DNA of 64,000 nucleotides from CAVSWN01 sp963770995 (lineage in GTDB: Bacteria; Acidobacteriota; Vicinamibacteria; Vicinamibacterales; CAVVIG01). Position 1 is the first letter of the stretch; each line of letters starts with the position of its first letter. This document shows positions 9,663-19,380 of this stretch, piece by piece. The notes beneath the pieces are model-generated. The model saw nothing but the letters and a program-made list of their open reading frames with translations. It was not told where the DNA came from and searched no databases. The stretch is taken from contig CAVYRS010000001.1 in NCBI GenBank assembly GCA_963770995.1, positions 3,286,001-3,350,000 of the forward strand, written 5' to 3'. A program made the translations under genes and the position numbers.

Positions 9663-10580
9663 ATGCGAATCGCGGTGGTTGGCGCGGGCGGGGTTGGCGG
9701 CTATTTCGGCGGCCGCCTCGCCGAAGCGGGAGCGGACGTCGTGTTCCTGGCGCGCGGCGCGCACCTGCAGGCGATGCGCACGCACGGCCTGCGCATCGAC
9801 AGCCCCATCGGCAACGTCCACATTCCACGCGTCACCGCGACTGACGATCCCGCCGCGATCGGACCGGTCGATGTCGTGTTGTTCGCGGTCAAGCTCTACG
9901 ATGCCGAGTCTGCGGCTCGATCCCTGCCGGCACTCGTCGGGCCCGACACCGTGGTCATCCCGCTGCAAAACGGAGTCGAAGGCGTCGAGATCGTGATGCG
10001 CGCCGTTGGACCGGCGAACACCGCCGGCGGCACCGTCTATGTGTCCGCGGTGATTTCCGAGCCTGGCGTGATCCGGCACACCGCCATGGAACAATTCATC
10101 TTCGGCGAGCTCGATGGACGCCGATCGCCGCGCCTCGAACGGCTGCTCGACGCCTGCCGCACTGCGAAGTTCAAGTCCACGCTGAGCGAAAACATCCAGG
10201 TCGACATCTGGACGAAGTTCGTGCGCCTGTCGGTCTTCAGCGGGATGACCAGCGTCACCCGCTGCCCCATCGGCGTCATCGTCAACGATCCGAACCTGTT
10301 CGAAATGCTGATGGCAGCCCTCCGCGAAGCGACGCTCGTGGCACAGGCGCGCGGCGTGCCGGTGCCGGACGCTGCGCCGGAGCGTGTGGAGAAGGCGTAC
10401 AAGGTCCTGCCACACGGCGCCAAGTCGTCGATGCTCGAGGACCTCGAGCGCGGCCGGCGCCTGGAACTGCCCTGGCTGAGCGGCGCGGTCGTGCGAATCG
10501 GAAAGGAGGTCGGCGTGCCGACGCCGATCCACAGCTTCATCGCCACCGTCCTCCAGCCGCATGTGAACGGCGTGCAATGA
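9663..10580 (+). CDS. ApbA/PanE-family ketopantoate reductase-like enzyme
   Basis: NADPH-dependent 2-dehydropantoate 2-reductase family, 305 residues, intact. The N-terminal Rossmann motif is MRIAVVGAGGVGGYFGGRLA. LFAVKLYD and VIPLQNGVEG match conserved family segments, with the catalytic-type lysine likely in the C-terminal helical domain near IWTKFVRLSVFSG. Start at 9663 puts the Rossmann motif at the N-terminus. The role may be coenzyme A synthesis or reduction of a related keto-acid, since the family has many paralogues. Its stop overlaps the next start (ATGA), so the two are probably translationally coupled. Confidence 0.82.
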   Translation: MRIAVVGAGGVGGYFGGRLAEAGADVVFLARGAHLQAMRTHGLRIDSPIGNVHIPRVTATDDPAAIGPVDVVLFAVKLYDAESAARSLPALVGPDTVVIPLQNGVEGVEIVMRAVGPANTAGGTVYVSAVISEPGVIRHTAMEQFIFGELDGRRSPRLERLLDACRTAKFKSTLSENIQVDIWTKFVRLSVFSGMTSVTRCPIGVIVNDPNLFEMLMAALREATLVAQARGVPVPDAAPERVEKAYKVLPHGAKSSMLEDLERGRRLELPWLSGAVVRIGKEVGVPTPIHSFIATVLQPHVNGVQ

Positions 10581-11009
10581 TCCCGCGCACTCTTACGAAG
10601 CTGGCGATGTTGACAGCACTGGCATTGGGCCGGCTGCACCAGTCCGAACGCGCCGGTGCCGCTTCAGGGGAACGTCGGCGGCACCCTGACGCCGACGGCG
10701 TTGCAGCGCGTGGGCCAGGCGGAGGTCGCGCCTCCAGTGGGCGCCACATTTGCGTTGGAGATCGCGGACGGCCGCGCGACGGTCACCGCGGACTGCAACC
10801 GCTGCACCGGCGCGGCCGTCGTGGGGACGGACACGCTGACGATCGGTCCCATCCTGGCCCGCACACGCGCGTTCTGTCCGTCCGCGCCATTCGACGACAC
10901 GTTCGTTCGGATGCTCGGCGGCGAGAGCGCGGCGACGATCGAAGGGGCAGGCTCACGCTTCGCTCCGATCGCGGCGTCCTGCGTTTTCGGAGGTGAGCGG
11001 GGTCCTTGA
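10577..11009 (+). CDS. META-domain (HslJ-like) lipoprotein, one frameshift
   Basis: Small secreted lipoprotein. Starting at 10577 the sequence reads MIPRTLTKLAMLTALALG, a lipoprotein signal. An extra C near 10630 shifts the frame exactly at the lipobox, and without it the text reads LALGGC-TSPNAPV. The mature part has META-type features: ATVTADCNRCTG, LTIGPILARTRAFCPS and FVRMLGGESAATIEG, with four or more cysteines that could form disulfides. A GTG at 10656 could start a shorter cytoplasmic version, but the upstream signal makes that unlikely. Overlaps the stop of the PanE-like gene. Confidence 0.65.
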
Positions 11010-11074
11010 GGAGACACATCCCTTCCCGACAACGGCAGAGCTGCACGCGGTCCCGCCATCGCCTTTCCAGTGGC

Positions 11075-11109
11075 TTGAGGACTTGCTTTGCATCCTGTAG
11101 GATGTCCTC
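11075..11109 (+). promoter_or_regulatory. Probable autoregulated promoter/operator of the toxin-antitoxin pair
   Basis: Hexamer TTGAGG (11075-11080), a 17-bp spacer, then TAGGAT (11098-11103) make a plausible promoter. A perfect palindrome CATCCT-GT-AGGATG (11091-11104) overlaps the -10, and an outer pair GAGGAC (11077-11082) / GTCCTC (11104-11109) encloses it. A ribbon-helix-helix antitoxin bound here would block RNA polymerase. Transcription would begin at about the ATG at 11110, implying a leaderless mRNA unless the ATG at 11122 is used. All functional statements are inference. Confidence 0.5.
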
Positions 11110-11349
11110 ATGCAGGATGTCATGGAGCGCCTCAATCTGAATGTGCCTGGGGATGTCCGGAAGCGTCTGCGCGCACTGGCAAAACAAGCAGGCCGCTCGG
11201 AGGCGGAGTTCGCTCGAACGCTGCTCGTCGCCGCGGTCGAGCGCGCGAGACGCGAGGAGATATTCAGGCAGTTCGCGGAATCGTACTCACCCGAGATGCG
11301 AGCACGCGATCTGGCCTGGGTCCGTGCGTTCGAAAAGCTCGATGGCTGA
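11110..11349 (+). CDS. Ribbon-helix-helix-like antitoxin
   Basis: 79-residue protein with an N-terminal RHH-like segment (ERLNLNVPGDVRKRLRALAK), followed by a helical charged C-terminus ending in FEKLDG that would bind the toxin. Alternative start at 11122 (MERLNLNV) would begin right at the DNA-binding strand. The stop overlaps the next start by 8 bases, the classic arrangement in type II toxin-antitoxin operons. It is expected to neutralise the toxin and repress the operon through the palindrome just upstream. Confidence 0.65.
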   Translation: MQDVMERLNLNVPGDVRKRLRALAKQAGRSEAEFARTLLVAAVERARREEIFRQFAESYSPEMRARDLAWVRAFEKLDG

Positions 11350-11686
11350 TCGCGGCGAGATCCTTCATCTCAAGCGGCGCCTGGGGTTCGCTGCGAAAGG
11401 CGAAGCGGAAACGGTTGTCGTCGTTCAAGCCAACGCGTTCAACCCTATCCTCCCGACGCTGCTCGTCGTCCCGCTCGACCCCGCGGTGGGCGCGTACTCT
11501 GGCGTCTCCCTTGTTGTCCGCGTTTCACGTGAAGAGGCCGCATCGCGCGTCGAGCAGGTGGCCGTTCCCTGGCGCCTCCGCTCTGTCAGCGCCGATTCAC
11601 TGGCACCAGGGCCGGTCGGCAGATTGCGTCCCGACACCCTGCGTGCGCTGGAACAGTCGATCCGCTTGGTGCTCGACCTGTCCTGA
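11342..11686 (+). CDS. MazF/PemK-like toxin
   Basis: 114-residue protein with a PemK/MazF-type beta-barrel pattern: RGEILHLKRR at the N-terminus, VVVVQANAFN (the family Q-(S/N)-xxFN signature) and LLVVPL. MazF enzymes are ribonucleases that cut mRNA or other RNA at short motifs. The start overlaps the antitoxin stop. The family's usual size is about 110 residues, so it looks complete. RNA specificity cannot be predicted. Confidence 0.65.
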   Translation: MADRGEILHLKRRLGFAAKGEAETVVVVQANAFNPILPTLLVVPLDPAVGAYSGVSLVVRVSREEAASRVEQVAVPWRLRSVSADSLAPGPVGRLRPDTLRALEQSIRLVLDLS

Positions 11687-11757
11687 TCGGTTGGGCCGTG
11701 GCGAGTCCGACGTGCGGGGACGCGCTCACGATCGTAGTGAGCGCCGAATCGAGCTCG

Positions 11758-12510
11758 TCAGTGGCGAAAGACGTTCGCGATGCGTGACTGAAACTCAGCG
11801 GCAGCGTTCCGCGAATCAGGGGCCTGCCGAATGGGACGACCAACGACAACGTAGTCGGCGCCGTTTCTGAACGCGGTCTCGACGTCGACGGTGCGCTTTT
11901 GATCGTCGGCTTCGTCGTTCTCGACCGGCCTGATCCCCGGCACGACGATCAAGAAGTTTTCGCCGTACTCGCTTCGCAGTGCGGGAACTTCCAAGCCGGA
12001 GGAGATCACGCCGTCACAGCCCGCTGCAAGCATCCGCTTCGCGCGGTCCAGAACGAGCCGCTTGACGTTATCGTCTGGAAAGCCCATCCCCTGGAGATCC
12101 CCGCTGTCGAGACTGGTCAGAACCGTGACCGCGAGGATCTTCAGATCGGTATGCTCAGCACGACCTTTTACTGCAGCACGAATCATCTTGTCGTGCGCGT
12201 GAACGGTCACGAACGATGCGCCGCGGCCCACCAACTTCCGGACGGATGCCTCTACTGTCTCGGGAATGTCGTAGACCTTGATGTCCGCAAAGGCCTTCTT
12301 GCCGCTCTTGACGAGCCAGTCAAAGAACTGCCAATACCCCTCGTCAAAGATAAGACTGAGACCGAGCTTGTAGAAAGACACTGTGTCGCCCAGCGCGATA
12401 ACCAGCTCGTGGGCTTCAACGACATCCTTCGTATCGAGAGCGACAATCAACCGCTCGTGGACAGGAATTGCTTTGTTCGACAGCAGCATGTGCGGAGTGG
12501 CGCAGTCCAT
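11758..12510 (-). CDS. pyrF: Orotidine-5'-phosphate decarboxylase
   Basis: Last step of UMP synthesis, converting OMP to UMP in the cytoplasm. 250 residues, complete. ERLIVALDTKD is the substrate-binding first strand. The catalytic D-x-K-x-x-D set is Asp76, Lys78 and Asp81 (FADIKVYDIPETV). The phosphate-binding end reads PGIRPVENDEADDQKR and GADYVVVGRPI. An internal Met eight residues in (MLLSNKAIP) is a possible alternative start. It converges with the toxin gene and no other pyr gene is nearby. Confidence 0.93.
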   Translation of the reverse strand: MDCATPHMLLSNKAIPVHERLIVALDTKDVVEAHELVIALGDTVSFYKLGLSLIFDEGYWQFFDWLVKSGKKAFADIKVYDIPETVEASVRKLVGRGASFVTVHAHDKMIRAAVKGRAEHTDLKILAVTVLTSLDSGDLQGMGFPDDNVKRLVLDRAKRMLAAGCDGVISSGLEVPALRSEYGENFLIVVPGIRPVENDEADDQKRTVDVETAFRNGADYVVVGRPIRQAPDSRNAAAEFQSRIANVFRH

Positions 12511-12594
12511 GACAGGTTACAGCGCCAAAGAGTACCAGTCACCCTTCACGAGGTACAAGCGCAATGTCATATCCGAGTCGCGCGTCGGGTCGAG

Positions 12595-13840
12595 TCAGTT
12601 TCGCGCCGGCGTGGCGGCTGTCGACGTCGTCTTTACAGATGACACGAGCTTGCCGATCATGTTGTCCAGGGACGGCCCCCCGCGAATCCAGCGGATCACG
12701 GCGACGATGTCGTTGTCCCAGTCGATGTAGATGATGTTCGAGCCGTTGCCGACGAAGCGCACCGCCGTGTCGGGCGCGCTCGGCAGCGGCTTGCGCTCGG
12801 TGTTCAGATACCAGTTGGCGTAGCCGTACGTCTTGTTGTCGGATCCCGGCGTGCGCGCCATCTGGATCCACTTGTCCGACACGATCGAACGATCCTTCCA
12901 CTTGCCGTTGCGCAGGAACAGATAGCCGAAGCGCGCCATGTCGTACGAGTTGATGAACATGCCGCCGCCCCAGTGCCCGCCGCCGCTCACCGACTGCATC
13001 TTCTGGCCGTCGACCTCGACCCACGAGTTGTCGTAGCCGTACCAGCGCCACGTCGACGACGCGCCGATCGGTTCCATCACTTCGTCGCGCAGCACCTCGG
13101 GCAGCGGACGCCGCCACACCTGCAGCGCCGCGAGCGCCATCACGTTCACGCGCACGTCGTTGTACTTGAAGTGCGTGCCCGGCTCCCACAGCTTGCGATT
13201 GGGCCAGTCTTCCGGCTTTTCGCCGACGGGCCGATCGGCCCAGTCCGGCTTGCCCCACAGCGTGCCCTGCCAGTCGCTCGTCTGGCGCAGCAGGTGATCC
13301 CATTTGATCTTCTGGTTGTGCGGGCGCCTCGAACAAATCGACGTGCGGCGGCATGTAGTCGCGCGCGTAGTCGTTCACGTCCCGAATGAGGCCGCGCTGC
13401 CAGGCCAGACCGACGACGGTGGTCAGGAACGTCTTCGTCACGCTGTTGGTGATGTCGACGCGCTTCGGGTCGCCCCATTCGGCGACGATGTAGCCGTTGC
13501 GCGTGATGATGCCGCTGGCGCCGCCGCGATCCTTGATCGGTCCGACGAGCGTGTTGTACGGCTCTTTGGCGAAGCTGCTGTGGAGAAACAGCGCCATGTC
13601 CTTCGGCCCCTGCGTCTCGCCGGCGACGGCAATCTGCACCGCTTCGTTGACGAGCGCCGCGTTCATGCCGACCTCTTCGGGCCGCTTGTGCTGCCAGTCG
13701 AAGCGTTCGGGGAAATAGGCCGCTGCCGGCTTCGCGACGACACCTCGTTGGGGAGACGTCGGCGAAACAACGGGCGTCTGCGCCAACGCCGGCACGATGA
13801 CGAGGGCAGCGAGGAGTATCGGGAGCGCGCGACGAGTCAT
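12595..13840 (-). CDS. Secreted serine beta-lactamase-like hydrolase, one frameshift
   Basis: Class C beta-lactamase/penicillin-binding-protein-like hydrolase, probably periplasmic. The signal peptide MTRRALPILLAALVIVPALA is followed by the S-x-x-K nucleophile motif SVTK (Ser133, Lys136). GHWGGGMFIN and YGYDNSWVEVDG lie in the C-terminal part, and YGYANWYLN may hold the Y-x-N element. One extra base near 13322 shifts the frame; the downstream part to 12595 continues the same fold. Start chosen at 13840, preceded by GAAGGAGA six bases away, rather than at 13855. May act on peptides, esters or beta-lactams. Confidence 0.8.
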
Positions 13841-13874
13841 GGCGGTCTCCTTCATGATCCGCGTAACTATAGCG

Positions 13875-14414
13875 TTATTCCGGCGGGATGGCTAACGCGT
13901 CATTCCGGTATGAACGCGTATGCATCTGATCCGTCACCGCGCCGTCCTTGACGGCGCTCCGCCGCAGCCGGGCTTCGAGCACGAACCCGGCCTTTTCCAA
14001 CACACGGCACGACGGTGCGTTCCAGGCGAACGGAAGCGCGTAGACGCGCGTGAGGCCGTGCGTCTCGATGGCGTAGCGCGTAAGGCCGCCCAGCGCGTCG
14101 GTGGCGATGCCGCGTCCCCAGAACGGCTCACCGATCCAATAGCCGATCTCTGCGGACACGCGCTCCACATCCGGATGCAGGACGAACCCCACGCCGCCGA
14201 TCGCTTCCCCGTCCACGGCAATCGCAAACGTGGTTTCCGGCGATCGCTGCCGGCTCGACCGGATGAACTCGCGCGCGTGTTGCCTGGTGTAGGGATGCGG
14301 AAACGCGTCGCGGAGGTTGATCCAGATTTTGCGGTTGTTCGCGTAGCGCGCGATCGACTCGACGTCATGCGTTTCCCACGACCGCACGTCGCACGTGGAC
14401 AAGCGAAGCAACAT
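13875..14414 (-). CDS. GNAT N-acetyltransferase, RimJ/RimL type
   Basis: 179-residue acetyltransferase. The acetyl-CoA-binding region is EPFWGRGIATDALGGL (R/Q-x-x-G-x-G/A-like) followed by RVYALPFAWNAPSCRVLEKA, the family's N-x-x-S-x-x-x-L-x-K pattern. The usual substrates are protein N-termini or small amines. The octamer repeat lies just upstream, with the DAO gene beyond it in the same orientation. It is intact and typical in length. Confidence 0.85.
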   Translation of the reverse strand: MLLRLSTCDVRSWETHDVESIARYANNRKIWINLRDAFPHPYTRQHAREFIRSSRQRSPETTFAIAVDGEAIGGVGFVLHPDVERVSAEIGYWIGEPFWGRGIATDALGGLTRYAIETHGLTRVYALPFAWNAPSCRVLEKAGFVLEARLRRSAVKDGAVTDQMHTRSYRNDALAIPPE

Positions 14415-14424
14415 AGGTTCTCAA

Positions 14425-14502
14425 TGCAACCACGAAAACACGAAAACACGAAGAAGAAGGATTTGTACAGCGAGTTCTTCGTGGCTTCGTGGTTGCCTTT
14501 GC
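14425..14502. repeat. Octamer hairpin repeat (CACGAAAA type), copy 1
   Basis: CACGAAAA-CACGAAAA-CACGAAGA octamers on the left face TTCTTCGTG-GCTTCGTG on the right. Perfect 11-bp ends GCAACCACGAA (14426-14436) and TTCGTGGTTGC (14486-14496). The same ends define the copy at 19775-19862. It lies between the GNAT and FAD oxidoreductase genes. Confidence 0.9.
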
Positions 14503-14504
14503 AC

Positions 14505-15699
14505 TCAAATCACATTTCGCTCACCGGTCACGTTCTCGCGCGTGAAGCGGTCGGGCGCGAACGGCGTGACGTCGAGGCCGGGGTCGCGGCCGACGATCAG
14601 ATCCGCGAGGACGCGTCCCGCGGCCGGCGAGTGTTGAAAGCCATGGCCGCTGAAGCCGTTGATGAGATACAGGCCGCCGACGCCAGGAGCGGCCCCGATG
14701 ATCGGGATTGCCGTCCGGCGACATTTCATAGAGCCCGGCCCAGGCATGCGACACGGACGCGTCTGCGAGCGCCGGCAGGCGCTTGACGGCCACGTCGATC
14801 ACCTGCGGAAGAAAATCCCACTGCACCGTCGTCTCGAACGTCGACCCTTCAGTCTTGTCGCCCATGCCGAACAGCAGCCCCGCGCCCTCGCGGTGGAAGT
14901 AGAACGTCGTCTCGAAGTCGATGACCATGATGCGGGAGTCAGGGACATTCCACGGCGATCGTTCGTCGTTCGGGGTTCGTCGTTCGTCGTTCGTGGTGGG
15001 CGCCTGCGCGATGAAAATGTGGCGGCGATACGGATCGACCGGGACGTCGACACCCGCCATGCGGCCGATCTGGCGCGCGTGGGGACCGGCGGCGTTCACG
15101 ACCGTGGGCGTCTCGATCGCACCGCGTGTGGTTTCGACCGCGCTCACGCGCCCAGCCTCGACGCGGATTCCAGTGACTTCGGTGTCGCGTTCGATCGCCG
15201 CGCCGGCGGCCTGGGCCGCTTTGGCAAACCCCATGGTCACGCCATTGGGATCTGCAATCCCGTCGCGTTGACAGAACGTCGCGCCAATCACATCGCTTGC
15301 ATTCAGTCCCGGCGCGAGGCGCTCGGCGCCGGCGGCGTCCAGCCACTGGACGTCGATGCCCATGCTTCGCTGCAACGCGACGTTCTTGCGAAACGTCTCG
15401 ACGCTTGCCTCTGTTGAGAGCAGGAACAGGTATCCATCCTGGTGAAAATCGACCGGATGGCCGACCTCCTCGGCGAAGCGGCCGATGAGCGCGATCGATT
15501 CGATCGACAGTGTGATGTTGGCCGCATTCGAGAACTGATGACGGACGCCGCCGGCGTTTCGTCCCGTCGATCCCGTGGCCAGCATCCGTTCCCGCTCGAG
15601 GATGACGACGTCCGTCACGCCCCGCAGCGAAAGATGGTAGGCCACGCTCGCGCCCATACAGCCGCCGCCCACGATCACGACTGCGGCGCTTCGTTTCAT
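14505..15699 (-). CDS. FAD-dependent oxidoreductase, sarcosine-oxidase-like, with repeat-derived insert and late frameshift
   Basis: DAO-superfamily flavoenzyme. The N-terminal dinucleotide fold is VVIVGGGCMGASVAYHLSLR, with ERERMLATGSTGRNAGGVRH at the FAD site and VVNAAGPHARQIG further on. An extra C near 14705 shifts the last part; corrected, it reads MSPDGNPIIGAAPGVGGLYL and FSGHGFQHSPAAGR, the conserved C-terminal FAD contact. Between FIAQ and the strand VIDFETTFYF the protein contains APTTNDERRTPNDER. That peptide is encoded by five GTTCGTC-type heptamers (14961-14995 on the plus strand) and is absent from what I know of the family. It is in frame. Substrate unknown (N-methyl amino acid likely). 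Confidence 0.82.
14961..14995. repeat. In-gene heptamer run (GTTCGTC type)
   Basis: Five consecutive heptamers, GTTCGTC, GTTCGGG, GTTCGTC, GTTCGTC and GTTCGTG, lie inside the FAD oxidoreductase gene. The sequence GTCGTTCGTGGTG is shared with the intergenic heptamer array at 37861-37971, indicating the same family. Confidence 0.88.
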
Positions 15700-15762
15700 C
15701 GACGTTGAAGCACTGGCAGCAAGGCCGATGCGCCGCTGCCGGACGGATCGAGCACCGGATTC

Positions 15763-16989
15763 CTAAGAACCCTTTGCGACTTTTTCCACCGCCTCCATGA
15801 CCCGCAGGACGTTGCCGCCGAGAATCTTCGCGACGTCCGCCTCCGAGTAGCCCTTCTTCAGCAGCGCGTCGGTCAGCCTCGGCAGCTTCGACGCGTCCTC
15901 CATCCCCAGCGGCATCGTCGCGCCGTCGAAATCGGAGCCGAGGCCGACGTGCTCGACGCCGGCAACCTTGGCAACGTGGTCGATGTGGTCGACGATCTGC
16001 TCCCAGGTGACCTTCGGCAGCTCTCCTGCCGCCATCGCCTCCTGGTTGATGCGCTGGCTTTCGAGAATGCTGCACGCCTCGTTGGCGCCGCAGCGTTTCG
16101 CCGCCTCGTCCTGGCGCGCCTGCAGCGCCGGCGACGGCCGAGCCGTGCGGTAGGCCTCACTCAGAAACCCGGAGTGGTAGTTGATCATCACGACGCCGCC
16201 GTTCTTGGTGACGGCGCGGAGCATGTCGTCGGTCATGTTCCGCGGCGCGTTGGCGAGTGCGCGCGCGGAGGAGTGCGAGGCGATTACTGGTGCGCGCGTG
16301 GTTTCGAGCACGTCGAAGAACGTCTTGTCGGCGACGTGCGAGATGTCCACCATCATGCCCAGCCGGTTCATCTCCTGCACGATGTTCTTGCCGAACGCGG
16401 TGAGGCCGTCATGCGCCGGCTTGTCGCCCGACGAATCGGCCCACGGCGTGTTCAACGAATGCGTGAGCGTCATGTAGCGGACGCCGAGCGCGGCGAACAC
16501 GCGCAGCACGGCGAGATCTTCGGCGATCATGTGGCCGCCTTCGACCCCCAGGAGCGCCGCGATTTTCCGGTCGGCCGCGGCGCGCCGAATCTCGGCGGCG
16601 GTCGTCGCCAGCACCAGATCGTTGGAGTGCGTGCGAATGGCCTCGCGCACGGCGTCGATCTGATCGAGCGCGCGCTTGACGGCGACGGGGCCCGTGACGT
16701 CACCGGTGATCCAGATCGAGAAGAACAACGCATCGAGCCCGCCCTCGCGCATGCGCGGAATGTCGATGCTGCCCGTCTTGTTCCGAACGGCGATGTCGAA
16801 GCCCTTCTCGTCGACCAGGCGCTGGGTGGTGTCGTCATGCGTATCGACGACGATCGCACGCATGTGCACGTCGCGAGCGCGAGCGGACACCGGAACGTCT
16901 GTCTGGGGTGATTGTGTGGACACGATGTGTGACAGAGCGAGTGTCGCCGCGGCGGCCGCGAGCGCGAGATGCCTTCTCATGCGCGCCAT
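15763..16989 (-). CDS. Secreted membrane dipeptidase (peptidase M19)
   Basis: Zinc dipeptidase of the renal-dipeptidase family, 408 residues and complete. An N-terminal signal (HLALAAAAATLALSHIVS) directs export. The metal motif H-x-D is His51 and Asp53 (VVDTHDDT). GVEGGHMIAEDLAVL carries the bridging Glu, and MVDISHVADKTF and VIASHSSARAL carry the two other His ligands. HVGLGSDFDGATMPLG is the C-terminal signature. Expected to hydrolyse dipeptides, including those with D-residues, in the periplasm. Start at 16989; Met at 16980 is an alternative. Confidence 0.92.
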   Translation of the reverse strand: MARMRRHLALAAAAATLALSHIVSTQSPQTDVPVSARARDVHMRAIVVDTHDDTTQRLVDEKGFDIAVRNKTGSIDIPRMREGGLDALFFSIWITGDVTGPVAVKRALDQIDAVREAIRTHSNDLVLATTAAEIRRAAADRKIAALLGVEGGHMIAEDLAVLRVFAALGVRYMTLTHSLNTPWADSSGDKPAHDGLTAFGKNIVQEMNRLGMMVDISHVADKTFFDVLETTRAPVIASHSSARALANAPRNMTDDMLRAVTKNGGVVMINYHSGFLSEAYRTARPSPALQARQDEAAKRCGANEACSILESQRINQEAMAAGELPKVTWEQIVDHIDHVAKVAGVEHVGLGSDFDGATMPLGMEDASKLPRLTDALLKKGYSEADVAKILGGNVLRVMEAVEKVAKGS

Positions 16990-17015
16990 CTTACCGCTAT
17001 TACTGGGCGATCAAC

Positions 17016-17180
17016 GTGTGGGGCTGGCTGCTGTTTGTCGTGTCGGTGATGCTTCTGGTTCTGGGCGCGACGGGAATCGTCCTGTGGTTCCAGCGGCACG
17101 AAAATCGACTGCTGGGAGCGATCGTCGCGAGCGTGGGCCTGGCGTGGGGACTGTTGTTGATCGTGATGCGGAACGCCTAA
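17016..17180 (+). CDS. Small two-helix membrane protein
   Basis: Short ORF of about 54 residues from a GTG start, with two hydrophobic segments: WGWLLFVVSVMLLVLGATGI and LLGAIVASVGLAWGLLLIVM, separated by WFQRHENR. The first segment resembles the terminal helix of PepSY-type membrane proteins (TGIVLWF), so it could be a remnant or a stand-alone anchor. The frame is open upstream to 16908, but that part overlaps the divergent dipeptidase start and has no membrane or domain character. No recognised family. No clear ribosome site. Confidence 0.4.
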   Translation: MWGWLLFVVSVMLLVLGATGIVLWFQRHENRLLGAIVASVGLAWGLLLIVMRNA

Positions 17181-17182
17181 CT

Positions 17183-17238
17183 ACTTCTTGCTTCGTACTT
17201 CGTACTTCTGACTTCTGACTTCTGACTTCTGACTCTTC
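17183..17238. repeat. Heptamer run (CTTCGTA/CTTCTGA)
   Basis: CTTCGTA twice (17191-17204), then CTTCTGA four times (17205-17232), with degenerate units at each side. It fills the space between the small membrane protein and the ABC-2 permease stop. It is the same heptamer as in the ada 3' end. No inverted arm is present here. Confidence 0.88.
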
Positions 17239-18528
17239 CTAAGCCTCTTCCCAGCGAAAGCGCATCATCGCGACGATCCAGAACAGCAGCGCAAACCCGA
17301 GCAGCACCGCGGTCGGCAGCAGCGCGCCGCTCAAACCGATCCCGCGCCAGGTCATCGCGTCGAACCCGTCCACCGCCCAACGCGCGGGAACGATCACGGT
17401 GACCTGTTGCAGCCACGCGGGAAACACGAACGTCGGCACCCAGGCGCCGCCCAGCATCACCATCATCAGCACCGCCAGGGTCGTCACCCCGCGCGTGGCG
17501 GCCGGGGTCTTTCCGAGAGCGGCGATGAGCAGCCCGAATGTCGCCGCCATGAGCGCGCATCCCAGCGCCACGATCAGGAACCCGATCACGCTCCCCTGAA
17601 TGCGCACGCCGAACACGATCATTGCGAACCCGAAGGACACGAGCAGCGTCATCAGGCCCACGATGGTCATGCTCGCCACGCGCGAGCCGAGCAGCGTCAG
17701 CCGCGAGACGGGCGCGCTGCGCAGCCGCTTCCACAGGCCTTTCTGGCGCTCGAGCAGAATCTCGATGCCAAGGTTTGCGGCCGCGAACAGCAGGAACTGC
17801 ACACCCATGCCGGCGAACGAATGTGCGTAGCCGTTGTAGGCCACGTTCTGCCCTGCGGTCATCGGCTGCTCACGAACCGTGTACGGCATGGTGATGCCGC
17901 GCGGTCCCGCGTTCGCCTGAGCGCCGGACGGCTGCTGGTAGAAGTTGTTGACCGACTTCAGCATCTCTACCAGTGCCCGCTTCTGCTCCTCCGGCATCGT
18001 CGATGCCTCGATCTGCGGCAACGCCTGCGCGGCGAGCGTCCGGCCCTGCTCGCCGCCGAACATCTCCTTGCTGACCGCCTCCATCACGTGCTGCGTGAGG
18101 ATGCCGCGCACCATGGCAACCTCTATAGTGCGTGAAGGATCGTACAGCACGTCGAGCGGCGGCCGTTCGCCGTTGCCGAAGAACGCCTGACCGGCCGCGT
18201 CGCCGAAACCCTTCGGAGATGATGACGGCGACGCTGGTGCGTCCGCGCCGGACGGCGTCGCGCGCCTCATCGGCGGTCGGCGTGCGTGATGCGCAGATTG
18301 CGATCGGCCTGGGCGCCGCTGACGATGGCCTTCGAGATCGCGCTTCCGTCCTGATCGACGATGGCAACCGAAATCCGTGCCGGTTCGCTGTTCCGGCTCG
18401 GGCCCGAGAAGATCGACCCGAAGAACGAGGCGATGGCGATCGGCACCGCGAAGCTCATGATCACCGCGCGCCGGTCGCGAAGAACAGCTGCAGATCCTTG
18501 CGGACCATCGCAATGAGCGGAGGCGTCA

Positions 18529-18529
<1 letters not shown>
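17239..18529 (-). CDS. ABC-2 type exporter permease, N-terminal half frameshifted
   Basis: Membrane subunit of an ABC-2 exporter. The N-terminal part (MTPPLIAMVRKDLQLFF, then IMSFAVPIAIASFFGSIFSG) leads into a large extracytoplasmic domain with ISVAIVDQDGSAISKAIV. After FQFLLFAAANLGIEILLERQ-type sequence come five further membrane spans ending LFWIVAMMRFRWEEA. The frame shifts near 18465, 18280 and 18215. Start at 18529 overlaps the stop of the ATPase gene (TGATG), so the two are one transcription unit. Such pairs export drugs, lipids or polysaccharide pieces; no substrate can be named. Confidence 0.8.
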
Positions 18530-19275
<746 letters not shown>

Positions 19276-19380
19276 GGCTGGCAGACGGAATGATGACCGC
19301 GGAAGCGGCCCGGCGGGAGGGATCCCGACGGGCGGCCGCTTTGGCCGGACGAAGGGCAGCCGCGACCCGGCGAACGACGG

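Noticed and set aside
12539..13855. A separate 438-residue protein from the unshifted serine-hydrolase frame
   Set aside because: After residue 190 it turns into Arg-rich nonsense, while the other frame carries the expected fold to 12595.
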